Of a stretch of DNA of 41,921 nucleotides, positions 1 to 10,212 are shown piece after piece (position 1 is the first letter of the stretch; each line of letters opens with the position of its first letter). The stretch comes from Saprospiraceae bacterium (GTDB lineage: Bacteria > Bacteroidota > Bacteroidia > Chitinophagales > Saprospiraceae), in assembly GCA_029212405.1 (NCBI GenBank), contig JARGNR010000058.1:1-41921 (forward strand), read 5' to 3'. Below the pieces are notes generated by a model. It saw nothing but the letters and a program-made list of their open reading frames with translations. It had not been told where the DNA came from and did not search any database. The translations under genes were made by a program, and so were the position numbers.

Positions 1-996
1 GGATGTTATACGTTTACCATAACATGCAACGCAAATTGTACGGATAGCATTAGTACCAACTTTGAAAAGTGTTGCGCTCCAGAAGCAGAAATTGTTTTGG
101 ATCAAGAACCAGATGAATTGTGTGATTATTGTTTTTACAATGAAAACACAGAGCAATTGCTTGATGTTTTCGTAGAAATTGATGGAGTTGAAATTACACT
201 TAGTACATATGCAAATTACTTCAACTTTCCATATTGTGACGTTAGTGGAAGCATTACTTGTGATCCAAGTTTACCAACTTTTGTGGATTTGGTTAGTGAT
301 ATTAATGCATGGTTTGAAGCATTTGGATTCGAAGGAGAGGCATTTGCTGGAAATGGTCCTGGTACATGTAAAGGTATAAATACTCCGTTTTGGATTCAGC
401 AATCAAATGTGGTTTTCATAAAATCTTATCTATATGAAAGCAATAATTCTGGTTTTCAAATGCATCCTTTTTTGGAGGATAATTGTAATGGTGATCCAGG
501 TGCTGGTCCTATCCTAAAAGTAATAAATGCTTGCTTAGGAGCTGAATTTCTTTGGTCCACGGGAGAAACGACTTATTCTATTCCATTTATATCAGGTCAA
601 AATTATTCTGTGACTATCACATGCCCAGATGGATGTACAACTATTGTCGGCTTTATTCCTCCCTTAACTTTAGCAGATGAGAACATTGAAGAAGCAATTC
701 AATTAGGAGAATTATCCAATTCTTCCAAATTAAGTAAAGAGGTAAACTTCAAAGCCTATCCAAACCCAGCTAGAGCACGGTTTGAGATAGCATTTAATAC
801 GGAAGTTGATCAGGAGTTACAATTGAATATTTATAATACTAGTGGACAGCTTGTTGAGGCAATTCCTATTGAAGCAAAGGTAGGGAATAATACCAGTGCT
901 ATTTCTACTGAGAAGTATCAAAATGGATTATTTATCCTTGAGTTGAGAGGCGAAAATAACACATTAGGATATCAAAAAATAGTCATTGTAAAATAA
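1..996 (+). CDS. T9SS cargo protein, C-terminal part (partial at 5' end)
   Basis: The frame is open from the first base of the window, so the true start lies upstream and about 331 codons are visible. The last ~80 residues form a T9SS type A sorting domain: a YPNPA motif, an N-x-Y-N-T-S-G-Q segment, an N-G-L-F-I-L-E-L strand and a K-I-V-I-V-K end. Before it lies an Ig-like repeat with a F-L-W-S-T-G-E-T-T core and C-P-D-G-C, the same repeat style as the adhesin encoded at 17650-22398. The protein is therefore expected to cross the inner membrane by Sec and the outer membrane by T9SS and to end up secreted or surface-bound. Only 25 bases separate it from the RHS gene, so the two are probably co-transcribed. 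Its specific function is not recognisable. Confidence 0.85.
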   Translation, partial: GCYTFTITCNANCTDSISTNFEKCCAPEAEIVLDQEPDELCDYCFYNENTEQLLDVFVEIDGVEITLSTYANYFNFPYCDVSGSITCDPSLPTFVDLVSDINAWFEAFGFEGEAFAGNGPGTCKGINTPFWIQQSNVVFIKSYLYESNNSGFQMHPFLEDNCNGDPGAGPILKVINACLGAEFLWSTGETTYSIPFISGQNYSVTITCPDGCTTIVGFIPPLTLADENIEEAIQLGELSNSSKLSKEVNFKAYPNPARARFEIAFNTEVDQELQLNIYNTSGQLVEAIPIEAKVGNNTSAISTEKYQNGLFILELRGENNTLGYQKIVIVK

Positions 997-1021
997 TCAC
1001 ATAAGCCAAAATTAAATAAAA

Positions 1022-4000
1022 ATGAAAATTTTAAATTCAATCTATATCGTTGTTGTTGCACTAATTTTAATGTCGCCAGTAATCAGCATTAGTCAACAAG
1101 ATTTTGTGCCTCCTTCACCTGAGGTAGCAGCTATTAATAAGTTTATTGACGTTCCTGTTAATGGATATACTGGTATACCAAGTATTAACATCCCTCTCAC
1201 CAATTTGAATTCTAAATCATTGAACATTCCTGTGAGTATATCTTATCATGCGGGAGGTGTAAAGGTAGCAGAAGAAGCATCAGAAGTAGGGCTTGGTTGG
1301 TCATTGAATGCAGGAGGTGTGATCTCTCGAGAAATTAGGGGAGAAGATGATTTTGGGGATTTTAAATATAGAGCCTGTCAAAGCTCAAACAATGGCTTTT
1401 TTAACTCTACTACTTATTATCCAGCCGATCCAGATCAGCAAGCAGGTACAGCTCAGTATTTTGGACCTGAGAATAATTTTGCTATGATATTCCCTTCTGA
1501 AGAAACTTGTACTTCGTCATATTGGAACGCTTGCTCTTATGATACATATAGTGGGAATAATGTTTTATTTAGTGATCTATGTTTTTATGATCAATATGAT
1601 TTTGAATCGGATATCTATAGCTTTAGTTTTTTAGGAGAATCAGGCAAATTTGTTTTTGATAAGAACGGAGAGATTTTGACATTAAATAATCCATCTGTCA
1701 AAGTCGAATTAATCAATTATTCATATTGGAGGATTACACTACCCAATGGAATAGAAGGTACATTTGGTGCCGATACTTCAAGTATCCAAAAAACGTATAT
1801 TACAAATAATACAGTAGTATTTGATGGACAGTATGAGTCATGCCCAACTTGTGCCAGTGGTACATGTGAAGAAGAATTTATTTCAGCATGGAAAATAAAT
1901 GGAATAAAGTCTCCTGATGGGGATGAAGTTTTATTTAACTATGTGAAAACAAACAAGATTGTTGCTCCCATTCCATCTTACTCAGAAAACCAGAGTCAAA
2001 CCATAGGAAACTGTCAATATTATACGGACGAGGGCGTTTTTAATTCTGTATCATCCAACTGTAATCCAGCTCCACCTCCAACCACTTTAACTAAATCGTT
2101 TACAGAAACAAAGTACGATAGAATCGAATTGACATCCATCCAGTCTAATGAGATAGATTGCAAAGTTGACTTTTCATATGCTACACGTTCCGATTTATCT
2201 GGAGGAACAAGGTTAACATCTATTTCTAAAAAGATAAACGGTTCTGTATATCAAACGGTAGCTTTAGCTAATAACGGATATTTTGAATCATTAAGTGCAT
2301 CTAATAATTGGATCACTAATTTCAGTACGGTTTTCCCTTATATATTAAACGGATTGTATTCTGATGAAACATTAAAAAAGCGATTGAAGTTGACTTCAAT
2401 TCAGACTATAGGGCATGATGGCACTTCATTACCTCCAACTGTATTTTCATACAATGATAACTTTCCAATTCCAGATAAAGCATCATTCGAAGTAGACCTT
2501 TGGGGATTTTATAATGGAGCAAGTGGAAATACTTCTTTGTTGCCTGAAGTGAAAGGTTTATCTCCAACTATAGCAAATTATTCAATAACCCAGGGCCTTA
2601 TCCAGTCAGATGATTATCAAAATTGCACTGATCTGCTTTCTTGTTTATATATCGATGAGGCTGGAGCTGATCGAGAACCAGATGCACAATATGCATCTAC
2701 CTGGATATTGGAACAAGTACAAAATCCATCAGGGGTAATACAGGATTTTACGTTTGAATCTAATTCTTATAAGCCTGAGCTTGATTCTGAAACTACAATT
2801 GCCAAAACCGCTTCGGTCTATAGGACAATTTGGTCTCCAGGAACAACGGTAGAGTATAGTAGTGATACAGAAAACACATTTCAAATAAACAATGGTTGTT
2901 CAAGTACCACAATTGAATTAGTAGCGAATTGGCAAGAATATGTGCCAGGCACTTGTATTGAGGATTTTTGTAATTGTGCCCCATTAGGTGATTGTTTATG
3001 TTCTACAAATACCTCAGGCTCAATATTTAAAATTCAGTTGTTTAGAAATGAAGGAGGTGCTCAAACTTTAATTCATGAAGTGTCACCTTCTTGGATACAG
3101 CCTACAACAACAGGTACAAATAATATTGGTAGTTATGAATCGTATACTTTTTCACAAGAGGTCTTGGTAGAAAATGCCAATACAGCGGATTCATTTACGC
3201 TCAAAATATTAAACCAATGGTCACCTAGTGCTTGTAGCGAAGAAATTCCAAAAAATATAAGCGTTACAACAGTAGCAAATTGGACCGATGTTGGCTCTGC
3301 GAATGTAGATGTTATGGGAGGTGGATTACGAATTGAATCCATAACAGAAACAGATATGGCTGATGGAAAAAAAATCAAGCGATCTTTTGATTATTCAAGC
3401 GACAAAGGATTAACATCAGGAAGGTCTTTAAATCATCCGTTGTCTTGGTCAATCAATACCTCTCTGAATATGTGTGATTCTGGTATTTCCGATGCAGATC
3501 TTGCTTTGTTATCTATAATTTTAAATCGGTATTCCTCTCCTTACAAAGGAACATCTAATCGATATGCTGGTAGCTATGTTGGGTATGAAGATGTACGAAT
3601 CACTACGGATGTGGACTACAATCAGGGAGTATTTTCCCTTATAGAAAATCAACGTTTTTTTATTCAAAGTGAAGATCCTGATTATCAATTATCCCCTGAT
3701 TATGAAGGTGTATTCGATTTTAGAAACGGAAGGATGCTATCTTCTTTTAAATATGATGGTGAGAATAAACCAATGGAGAAAGTGACGTACAACTATTCGA
3801 ATTTAAACCTTGGTGAAGAATGGTATGGAAAAGTAAATTTCCTATGGAAGCTTAGTAATCAGGCACCTTGCTATAATGAATTCTTTTATCTGACATTTAA
3901 TAAGATAAAATCACAGTGGGTAAGATTGGATTCTAAGGAGTCAATAAAGTACGAAAAAGATGGTGGATCTATGACGATCACAGAAGATTATACGTACGAT

Positions 4001-7000
4001 GAAAATTACTTTCAACGACGATCAACAATTGTTTCCAATGGTACGTACTCTAGAAGCACTAATAGTATCTATCCTTTTGATATTCCAGCCTATCAATTTA
4101 TGGTGGATGCCAATATGATTGCAGTCCCTTTAGAGACACGAATAGATGGAGGAGCTGGTGGAGGTACTAAGATGAATTTTATCCAAATAGGAGATGCTGT
4201 ATTGCCTTCTACTCAGTATGTTTACGATTCAAGTGAACCTACCAATTGGAAACAGGTACAGGATATTGTTTCCTATGATGTTAAATTATATCCCAAAATC
4301 ATAAAAAACCATACTGATGCTACAACCCGTGAAATAATTTGGGGATCAGGTACACGTAAGGGCTTGGTTGATCAGATCAAATATAGTGATAGAGTTTATA
4401 GTTTTGGATACAATAATTTTAGAGAACTCACTTCATCCATTGATAACAATGGTATTGAATCTACATTTTCATATGATGGACTTGGAAGACTTACCTATCA
4501 ATCATCAAATAATGGTAGAGTATCAAATACATTTAATTATACTATAGATTTGGTGAATGGAGGCGAAAATAAGATTACAAATGTTCTAGCATACGGAGAT
4601 GGAGGTGGATATACAACGATTTCTACCTTAGATGGACATGGTCGGTCTTTTCATGATAGAATGGTTGCATATCTAGATGATGGTAGTAATTTGGATATTT
4701 CAACAACGCATGATGCGTTAGGAAGGAAAGAAACAATAGATGACCCCAGGTCCGGAGGTAAATCAACATTTGTTCCATACAAAGCACCTTCAAATAAAGT
4801 CACTTCTGTTACTCCTGCGGGATCTCCAGTTTCCGTAAATACACTATTTACTACAGATGGGACAGACTTTATTACAGAGACTATAGATGAAGACGGCATA
4901 TCCACAAAAGTACACACCGATATTTTTGGTAATACACGAAAAACCATTGACGGAATGGGTGAAGCCACAATTTACACGTATAATAACAGAGATTTAGTTA
5001 CTTCAATAGATCCCCCAGGAAGTGGAGCGAGTTATGTGTATTCATATTATGGGGATGGCCTGCTTCAATCAAAAACTATCCCCGATAAAGGTTCGCATAT
5101 CTATACATATGACGCATTTGATCAAGTGGCAACAGAGACATTACCCAATGGAAAAGTCGTAGTAAACACCTATCACGGAACATATACTGATTTTTTAATC
5201 AGTAGAGAAGTTGATGGTACATTAATAGAACATTATAAACCATATGATCCTACCTATGTGAAAGATTTTATTGGAGAGGAATCATATTCTATTCACACTT
5301 CATTTGGTGTTGCAGGACAACGACATGAAATCCAACATTTGGACATTGATCAAGATTTTGGGAGATCAATAACTCAAAAAGTAAATACACTTGATGGTGA
5401 ATATTTAAAAGAAATGAGTTATGATGACACAGGTAATATGACATCAAATAAAATTACTACTACAGCATTTGATGAGACGGTAGTAAGTTCTGAATCTTGG
5501 ACTTATCCTAAAGGGTTAAGGCAGAAATTATATGGTTTTACTGTTGGAGAGCTCTCCGGAGGTAGTTGGATGAATTATGATGGACATGATTGGTTAACTG
5601 AGAAAAAGCTAGGCAATGATATACAAATAGTTTCTTACGAATACAATCCAAGAGGATGGCTTACTAAGATTAATGGTATTGGAGATGTATCTTCTTTCGG
5701 AGCAAGCAATTGTTCAGAACCTGTTGATATACCAACTCCCGAATTAGATTGTCCAAAACTATTGGAAATCATCCAGACATTTCTTATTGAATATGATTGT
5801 GGAAAACTGAACAATGGAGACCCAACGGTTATAAGTATCGGCGTAACTAGTCAATCTTTTGATAATGGACAACGAGTAGGAGTTGATCATCAGACCATAA
5901 CAATCCCTGTGAATGGAGCGAGTTCAGAACAGACAGAAACGCTTTCTAATAGTTTTTCATTTGACTTACCAAGTGTGGGCACACCTACGGAAATATCTGG
6001 AGGGATTTATGAGCTTTTGTTGGAATGTTTGCAGGCTAATCCTGAACTTTTGCCTATATTGGAATCGTTACTATTGCAAGGATTAGAAGATCAATTGGAT
6101 GATGGAGATGGTACAACTGGTGGACCTGTAAACACTTCAGGATTGATTCATACAACAAAACCCATGTTTGGAATGGAAATACATTATTTTGACGGGAATG
6201 GTAAGCTGGAAGCTCCAGGTCGTAAAAATGGTAATATTTCTTGGATAGAATGGCAAGTATTTGGTGAAACACCTAATGCATATGGGTTTGATTATGATGA
6301 TAATAATCGATTATTGCAAGCCATTCATGGAGAACAGTTCGAACCTGATGGTTGTGCAATTAAAAAAATAGACAAATACAGCGTTACAGGAATTGGTTAT
6401 GATGAACTAGGGAATATTCAAACCTTGAATCGAAAAGGGTTATTGAATCCTGATGCCACGGGAGGGTATGAATATAAAACTATAGATGCGTTAGAATACA
6501 AGTATTCAGGTAGTCCAAATATGGTTTCTTCAATAACAGATAATGCAGTTGTAGATAAAGGATTTGTAGGTGGCTCTGGTTCTTATAACTACAGTGGTAC
6601 TGGTAATATTGAATATATGTCCAATAAAGGATTGGATATTGTTTATGCTTTTAATGATTTGCCAGTAAAAATGACAAATTCAAATGGTAAAGTGATCAAT
6701 TATTATACTTCTACAGGTTTGAAATTAAAGACGGTGATGGAGCCAAATGAGGATGCACCTACAGGATCATCACCCATTGTAACAAATTACTTTGAAGGGC
6801 AAGAATTTCAAAATAGCAGGTTGAATTCGATCTACTTTGAAGAAGGAAGAGCAACGTATGAAGAGTTTCCAGAAACAGAAGATGATGAGGAGTATATAGA
6901 ATATTTCTTAAAAGATCATTTAGGAAATACCAGAGTGAGAATAGCAGATAAGAATGGAGATGGAAAGGTAAAGTATGATGTGAATAATCCAACCAATGAT

Positions 7001-7864
7001 GAGTTAATGTCAAAGCATCATTATTATCCTTTCGGAATGGAGTGGGATGTACCTAATTTTGATTCAAATGGTAATTCGTTGTCTGGGATTGGGGATAAGA
7101 CTAAGTATACGTATAATGGTAAGGAACTGGTCGATGACCTTGATATCAATCTAAATGACTATGGGGCACGGTATTATGATCCAGCTATTGCTAGATTTAC
7201 TACTATTGATCCAGCTGCAGAAGAGTATGCACCCATATCAGGTTATTCGTACGTTGCCAACAATCCAATTATTTTTACTGACCCTACAGGAGCATATATT
7301 GTTGATCAAGATGGAAATAGAGTTTCTGTCACAGAAAATGAAGATGGCTCAACTTCATTAGTAGGAAACCTTGATGAAGGATCTTCGAAAATACTGAATG
7401 CTATGCTCACTACTCCAACAGGTTTAGATGCTGTAAATGAAATGCTTATTTCGGATGATGAAATAAGATTGGAATTAACAGATGAAGTTATAACCGACGA
7501 TAAAGGTAATGGAGTTCATGGAATGACCACTTCCGAAAATAATGAGAATGGTGAGTTTTCACACTATAACATAAAAGTTTCAACAGCAAATCTAGGAGAT
7601 GATAGAATGGATAATTTTTCGGACGAAGAAAAAATGAACATAATAGGAGTCCATGAAGAAGATCATATCCTAGGTGGAGGTAAGTTATTGCATAATGAAG
7701 TTGATCCAGTATCAACTGAACTTCAATCTAGATTTGAATATAGCAATCTTTATCCTTCAAAGTCTGATAAGAAATCTAACTGGAAACCAAGATATCAAGG
7801 CTATTTGGGTAAAAAGGCTGTAAAGAAGATTGAAAAGAAAGCAAATAAAAGAACTGGGAACTAA
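1022..7864 (+). CDS. RHS/YD-repeat polymorphic toxin with zincin-like C-terminal domain
   Basis: This is the only full-length RHS protein in the window (2280 residues). An N-terminal signal peptide (residues 1-24) is followed by a Bacteroidota RHS N-terminal region containing V-G-L-G-W-S-L-N-A-G-G. YD repeats begin near residue 1145 (S-Y-D-G-L-G-R-L). The RHS core runs from about residue 1950 to 2092: K-D-H-L-G-N-T-R from 1964, G-A-R-Y-Y-D-P from 2048 and D-P-T-G from 2087. After the core comes a variable ~190-residue tip with HEEDH at about 2211-2215, which fits the HExxH zinc-protease signature and suggests a metallopeptidase toxin. By analogy with other RHS proteins the shell should encapsulate and deliver this tip; export would start with Sec. 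The stop overlaps the start of a lipoprotein gene by one base (TAATG), a typical toxin-immunity layout. The RHS call is firm; the toxin activity is inferred from one motif. Confidence 0.9.
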   Translation: MKILNSIYIVVVALILMSPVISISQQDFVPPSPEVAAINKFIDVPVNGYTGIPSINIPLTNLNSKSLNIPVSISYHAGGVKVAEEASEVGLGWSLNAGGVISREIRGEDDFGDFKYRACQSSNNGFFNSTTYYPADPDQQAGTAQYFGPENNFAMIFPSEETCTSSYWNACSYDTYSGNNVLFSDLCFYDQYDFESDIYSFSFLGESGKFVFDKNGEILTLNNPSVKVELINYSYWRITLPNGIEGTFGADTSSIQKTYITNNTVVFDGQYESCPTCASGTCEEEFISAWKINGIKSPDGDEVLFNYVKTNKIVAPIPSYSENQSQTIGNCQYYTDEGVFNSVSSNCNPAPPPTTLTKSFTETKYDRIELTSIQSNEIDCKVDFSYATRSDLSGGTRLTSISKKINGSVYQTVALANNGYFESLSASNNWITNFSTVFPYILNGLYSDETLKKRLKLTSIQTIGHDGTSLPPTVFSYNDNFPIPDKASFEVDLWGFYNGASGNTSLLPEVKGLSPTIANYSITQGLIQSDDYQNCTDLLSCLYIDEAGADREPDAQYASTWILEQVQNPSGVIQDFTFESNSYKPELDSETTIAKTASVYRTIWSPGTTVEYSSDTENTFQINNGCSSTTIELVANWQEYVPGTCIEDFCNCAPLGDCLCSTNTSGSIFKIQLFRNEGGAQTLIHEVSPSWIQPTTTGTNNIGSYESYTFSQEVLVENANTADSFTLKILNQWSPSACSEEIPKNISVTTVANWTDVGSANVDVMGGGLRIESITETDMADGKKIKRSFDYSSDKGLTSGRSLNHPLSWSINTSLNMCDSGISDADLALLSIILNRYSSPYKGTSNRYAGSYVGYEDVRITTDVDYNQGVFSLIENQRFFIQSEDPDYQLSPDYEGVFDFRNGRMLSSFKYDGENKPMEKVTYNYSNLNLGEEWYGKVNFLWKLSNQAPCYNEFFYLTFNKIKSQWVRLDSKESIKYEKDGGSMTITEDYTYDENYFQRRSTIVSNGTYSRSTNSIYPFDIPAYQFMVDANMIAVPLETRIDGGAGGGTKMNFIQIGDAVLPSTQYVYDSSEPTNWKQVQDIVSYDVKLYPKIIKNHTDATTREIIWGSGTRKGLVDQIKYSDRVYSFGYNNFRELTSSIDNNGIESTFSYDGLGRLTYQSSNNGRVSNTFNYTIDLVNGGENKITNVLAYGDGGGYTTISTLDGHGRSFHDRMVAYLDDGSNLDISTTHDALGRKETIDDPRSGGKSTFVPYKAPSNKVTSVTPAGSPVSVNTLFTTDGTDFITETIDEDGISTKVHTDIFGNTRKTIDGMGEATIYTYNNRDLVTSIDPPGSGASYVYSYYGDGLLQSKTIPDKGSHIYTYDAFDQVATETLPNGKVVVNTYHGTYTDFLISREVDGTLIEHYKPYDPTYVKDFIGEESYSIHTSFGVAGQRHEIQHLDIDQDFGRSITQKVNTLDGEYLKEMSYDDTGNMTSNKITTTAFDETVVSSESWTYPKGLRQKLYGFTVGELSGGSWMNYDGHDWLTEKKLGNDIQIVSYEYNPRGWLTKINGIGDVSSFGASNCSEPVDIPTPELDCPKLLEIIQTFLIEYDCGKLNNGDPTVISIGVTSQSFDNGQRVGVDHQTITIPVNGASSEQTETLSNSFSFDLPSVGTPTEISGGIYELLLECLQANPELLPILESLLLQGLEDQLDDGDGTTGGPVNTSGLIHTTKPMFGMEIHYFDGNGKLEAPGRKNGNISWIEWQVFGETPNAYGFDYDDNNRLLQAIHGEQFEPDGCAIKKIDKYSVTGIGYDELGNIQTLNRKGLLNPDATGGYEYKTIDALEYKYSGSPNMVSSITDNAVVDKGFVGGSGSYNYSGTGNIEYMSNKGLDIVYAFNDLPVKMTNSNGKVINYYTSTGLKLKTVMEPNEDAPTGSSPIVTNYFEGQEFQNSRLNSIYFEEGRATYEEFPETEDDEEYIEYFLKDHLGNTRVRIADKNGDGKVKYDVNNPTNDELMSKHHYYPFGMEWDVPNFDSNGNSLSGIGDKTKYTYNGKELVDDLDINLNDYGARYYDPAIARFTTIDPAAEEYAPISGYSYVANNPIIFTDPTGAYIVDQDGNRVSVTENEDGSTSLVGNLDEGSSKILNAMLTTPTGLDAVNEMLISDDEIRLELTDEVITDDKGNGVHGMTTSENNENGEFSHYNIKVSTANLGDDRMDNFSDEEKMNIIGVHEEDHILGGGKLLHNEVDPVSTELQSRFEYSNLYPSKSDKKSNWKPRYQGYLGKKAVKKIEKKANKRTGN

Positions 7865-8265
7865 TGAAAGCTAAACTAATTTATCTCGTATTTTTTGGGT
7901 TTTTAACTTCCTGTTCATCTGGTCTTAATAAATCTACTTGCATTTATGACAGATACTCAGAGATGAGCAATGACATTAAAGATTATCTAAAGCTTGATAT
8001 GCAAACATCATATAAAGAAAGTATAATCTATAGCGACACAAAGGAGAAAGTAATTTATCAGTTTTGGAAAGAGGCCAGTCATTCTTCTAAGGATAATTTT
8101 TATTTAGTTAATGGAAACGATATTATTTTCTTAAAGAAAAATTTAGGCGATATTAAAACAGCTTTAGTGATGAATGAAATTGAAAAAGATGTAATTGAAA
8201 AAATAATGTCGAAACTTACTCAAATTAAAGATTGTGAAATTGCTAAACCAAAAAATAAATTTTAA
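7864..8265 (+). CDS. Lipoprotein, putative immunity protein of the RHS toxin
   Basis: The 133-residue product starts with a lipoprotein signal (MKAKLIYLVFFGFLTSC, with Cys as the predicted lipidated residue) followed by a small hydrophilic domain. The start codon shares its A with the stop of the RHS gene, so translation is probably coupled. Position, size and membrane anchoring fit an immunity protein that neutralises the zincin-like tip in the periplasm or at the outer membrane. No known immunity family is recognised, so the role rests on context only. Confidence 0.65.
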   Translation: MKAKLIYLVFFGFLTSCSSGLNKSTCIYDRYSEMSNDIKDYLKLDMQTSYKESIIYSDTKEKVIYQFWKEASHSSKDNFYLVNGNDIIFLKKNLGDIKTALVMNEIEKDVIEKIMSKLTQIKDCEIAKPKNKF

Positions 8266-8436
8266 AATATTTTTCACTTAGTAAAAGCCACTTTAGTTCT
8301 GATAAATACTGTTGTTATGGATGAGGTTCATGATGAATCTGATGGAGCTGTACGCTATGGCAGAATTAAATCTTTTTACAAAAAGAAAAGAGGAAAGAAA
8401 CGAAGTGCACCTATTATCAGACAAAAAGTTGTCTAG
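8266..8436 (+). pseudogene. Short open remnant, possible C-terminal relic of a toxin cassette
   Basis: A frame is open from just after the previous stop to a TAG at 8434-8436. Its only ATG is at 8317, giving 39 residues with a very basic end (K-K-K-R-G-K-K-R-S, then I-I-R-Q-K-V-V). A short basic tail next to RHS sequence resembles the end of a nuclease-type toxin, but no family can be named. Directly downstream RHS core sequence resumes, so this is most simply a scrap of an older cassette. It may not be expressed. Confidence 0.25.
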
Positions 8437-8453
8437 TGGAGTTGAAGGGTTGA

Positions 8454-9209
8454 GAAAAAAATAGGACAGAGGATATAGAGTATACTTATAATGGGAAGGA
8501 GTTCTTGGATGATTTAGGAGTGAATCTTCACTACTACGGATTTAGAGTTTATGATCCGGCTGTAGGAAGATTTACAAGTGTTGACCCTATTGCAGAAAAG
8601 TTTGCTTTCGTTAGTGGATTTAATTATGCTGAGAATGATCCATTTGGTCATATTGATTTACATGGTTTGCAACAAGCAAAATATTATTTACATGAAGGAT
8701 TAAAGAAATTCATGAAAGGATGGACTAATGTAGTAGACCAAGTAAAAGTTTCTGCTTCCAATACATATAAAAAAATTGTAGGTAGTAAAAGTAATGATTA
8801 CGCTAAACATGAAATATCTACAAGTGTGACACAATCTACTGTTATTGGTTTAAACATTTCACAATTTCTAGATGAATCTTCTTATGACAGAAGTAATAAT
8901 TATATTGGAGGGTCAATTTTAGAAATTGATAGTAAAATTTCCTTTGAACCTGAATCAAAAATTACAATTAATAAAGGACCGATAGAAGCCTCCCTATCAT
9001 TAAAAGATAATCTTAGAGAAGATAAAAAATCTGTAACCCTGGAAGGAGGATTGAATTTTGGGGTTGTTAAAGCTTCTATATTTAATAATTATAGTAAATC
9101 AACTAACGGAAACTCATCTCAAAAATCAGGAATTAAAACTTCAATAACAACTTCAGAAAATGATAGCAACAAAACATCTTTTGGACTTTCTATATATATC
9201 GAACATTAA
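8454..9209 (+). CDS. Orphan RHS C-terminal cassette 1 (core tail plus variable domain)
   Basis: The open frame begins after a TGA at 8451-8453. The first plausible start is a TTG at 8505, giving 234 residues, but recognisable RHS core already begins at about 8478 (E-Y-T-Y-N-G-K-E-F). The core continues through Y-Y-G-F-R-V-Y-D-P-A-V-G-R-F and D-P-I-A-E-K and ends at D-L-H-G-L-Q. The remaining ~180 residues are Ser/Asn/Lys-rich, predicted mostly beta, and match no toxin family I know. There is no N-terminal RHS part, signal peptide or clear promoter, so this reads as a silent tip. About 80 bases of its core are nearly identical to cassette 2 (10455-10535). The 3' end overlaps the next gene by 50 bases. 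Confidence 0.6.
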   Translation, partial: EKNRTEDIEYTYNGKEFLDDLGVNLHYYGFRVYDPAVGRFTSVDPIAEKFAFVSGFNYAENDPFGHIDLHGLQQAKYYLHEGLKKFMKGWTNVVDQVKVSASNTYKKIVGSKSNDYAKHEISTSVTQSTVIGLNISQFLDESSYDRSNNYIGGSILEIDSKISFEPESKITINKGPIEASLSLKDNLREDKKSVTLEGGLNFGVVKASIFNNYSKSTNGNSSQKSGIKTSITTSENDSNKTSFGLSIYIEH

Positions 9210-9885
9210 TAATTTAAAATATTTTCTTTTCTTTTCTTTTCTAATTTTAAGTTGCAGTGGAGATTCATTTATTGAAACACAACCAATATTAACAGAGTAT
9301 TTTCCTAAAAGTGAAGTAAAGTCATACTCAATAAAATCAAATAATGATATAGACTATCTTTATATTAATGAGAAACAGTTAGGTAAAGTAGAATTTGTAG
9401 GATATACCCTTTGGGGAAGTTTTAAAATAAATTTATCGAGAATCTTTAAAATGGAACCTTACGAAGCTGATAAAAAATTCCGTTCTTTTAGTTCTATAGA
9501 TGATATATTAAATATTCAATTAATCCATAACAATGTTGAAAATGCTTTTGATTTTTTTGGGGACATATATAATCACTCGATAAATAATGGATATGAGTTT
9601 AATTTGAAATCCTGCGAATATTTTGATATTGGAACAAAAGATTTTGTTGTATATGAAGTAGATTTAACGATAGATTCTAAGAAAAACAGTATTCTGGGAT
9701 TTATTATGAAGAAAAGAAATGCAGTATTTTATGATATAGGATTAATATCTGAAGACTCAATTAACAATTTAGATAGATTCTTTTTCACGGAATTAATAAA
9801 TTCCTTGAGTAAAGATGATATCAAGTTAATTCCTAATTCAAAACAAATAATAGAAAGAAAATCAATTAACGTGGATGAAAAATAA
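9160..9885 (+). CDS. Putative lipoprotein immunity protein of cassette 1
   Basis: The ATG at 9160 lies inside the end of cassette 1 in another frame. It gives 241 residues whose first ~32 contain a hydrophobic run ending in a lipobox (F-L-I-L-S-C). The N-region before the hydrophobic run is unusually long, so a downstream non-ATG start near 9181-9215 is possible and the start is uncertain. The rest is a soluble domain rich in Phe, Asp, Ile and Asn with no recognised family. Overlap with the tip gene and the lipid anchor suggest an envelope-located immunity protein; this is inferred from context. Confidence 0.5.
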   Translation: MIATKHLLDFLYISNINNLKYFLFFSFLILSCSGDSFIETQPILTEYFPKSEVKSYSIKSNNDIDYLYINEKQLGKVEFVGYTLWGSFKINLSRIFKMEPYEADKKFRSFSSIDDILNIQLIHNNVENAFDFFGDIYNHSINNGYEFNLKSCEYFDIGTKDFVVYEVDLTIDSKKNSILGFIMKKRNAVFYDIGLISEDSINNLDRFFFTELINSLSKDDIKLIPNSKQIIERKSINVDEK

Positions 9886-9991
9886 AATATTTTCAATTAA
9901 CATAGATAAAAAATATAGTAAAATTATGCTTTATCATTATGGAATGAAAATTAAATCAAAAGTCGTACCTTAAAGTTCTGAAGCTGAATAA

Positions 9992-10138
9992 GTGGAAAAA
10001 ACGATACATTACATAGGAGGTGCTGAGTATAACGATGAGTCAATTGAGGCCATTTACACCGATGAAGGTAGAGTGGTCTATCCTAAGGGAGAGGTAGCCT
10101 ACGTTGAATATTTGCTGAAAGATCATTTTGATGACTGA
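9992..10138 (+). pseudogene. RHS core fragment at the head of cassette 2
   Basis: Translation of this frame, open from a TAA at 9989-9991, gives classic RHS core: Y-I-G-G-A-E-Y-N-D, then G-E-V-A-Y-V-E-Y-L-L-K-D-H. The frame ends at a TGA (10136-10138) inside an inserted hairpin element. The core resumes downstream in a different frame as the 10131 gene. It is the 5' part of the same cassette, split by the insertion. It has no start region of its own apart from a GTG at 9992. Confidence 0.7.
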
Positions 10139-10212
10139 ACGATTTCCATCTTTAGTGGAAAAAGGAGTGATGGTATCACTCCTTAGAGAAGGAACCGAAA
10201 ATACTTTTTCGG
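10131..10212 (+). repeat. Three-hairpin insertion element, copy A
   Basis: Compared with the uninterrupted core in the main RHS gene (6911-6950), about 82 extra bases sit between the K-D-H codons and the next core codons. They fold into three consecutive hairpins: TTTCCA/TGGAAA (10143-10148 with 10156-10161), AAGGAGTGAT/ATCACTCCTT (10162-10171 with 10175-10184, 3-nt loop) and CCGAAAA/TTTTCGG (10195-10201 with 10206-10212). The insert brings a stop codon, an overlapping ATG and a frame change. Copy B lies exactly 2526 bases downstream. Confidence 0.75.

Noticed and set aside
6054-7715. Minus-strand and alternative-frame open frames within the RHS gene
   Set aside because: They are antisense or shifted shadows of the RHS core with unnatural Leu/His/Tyr composition.
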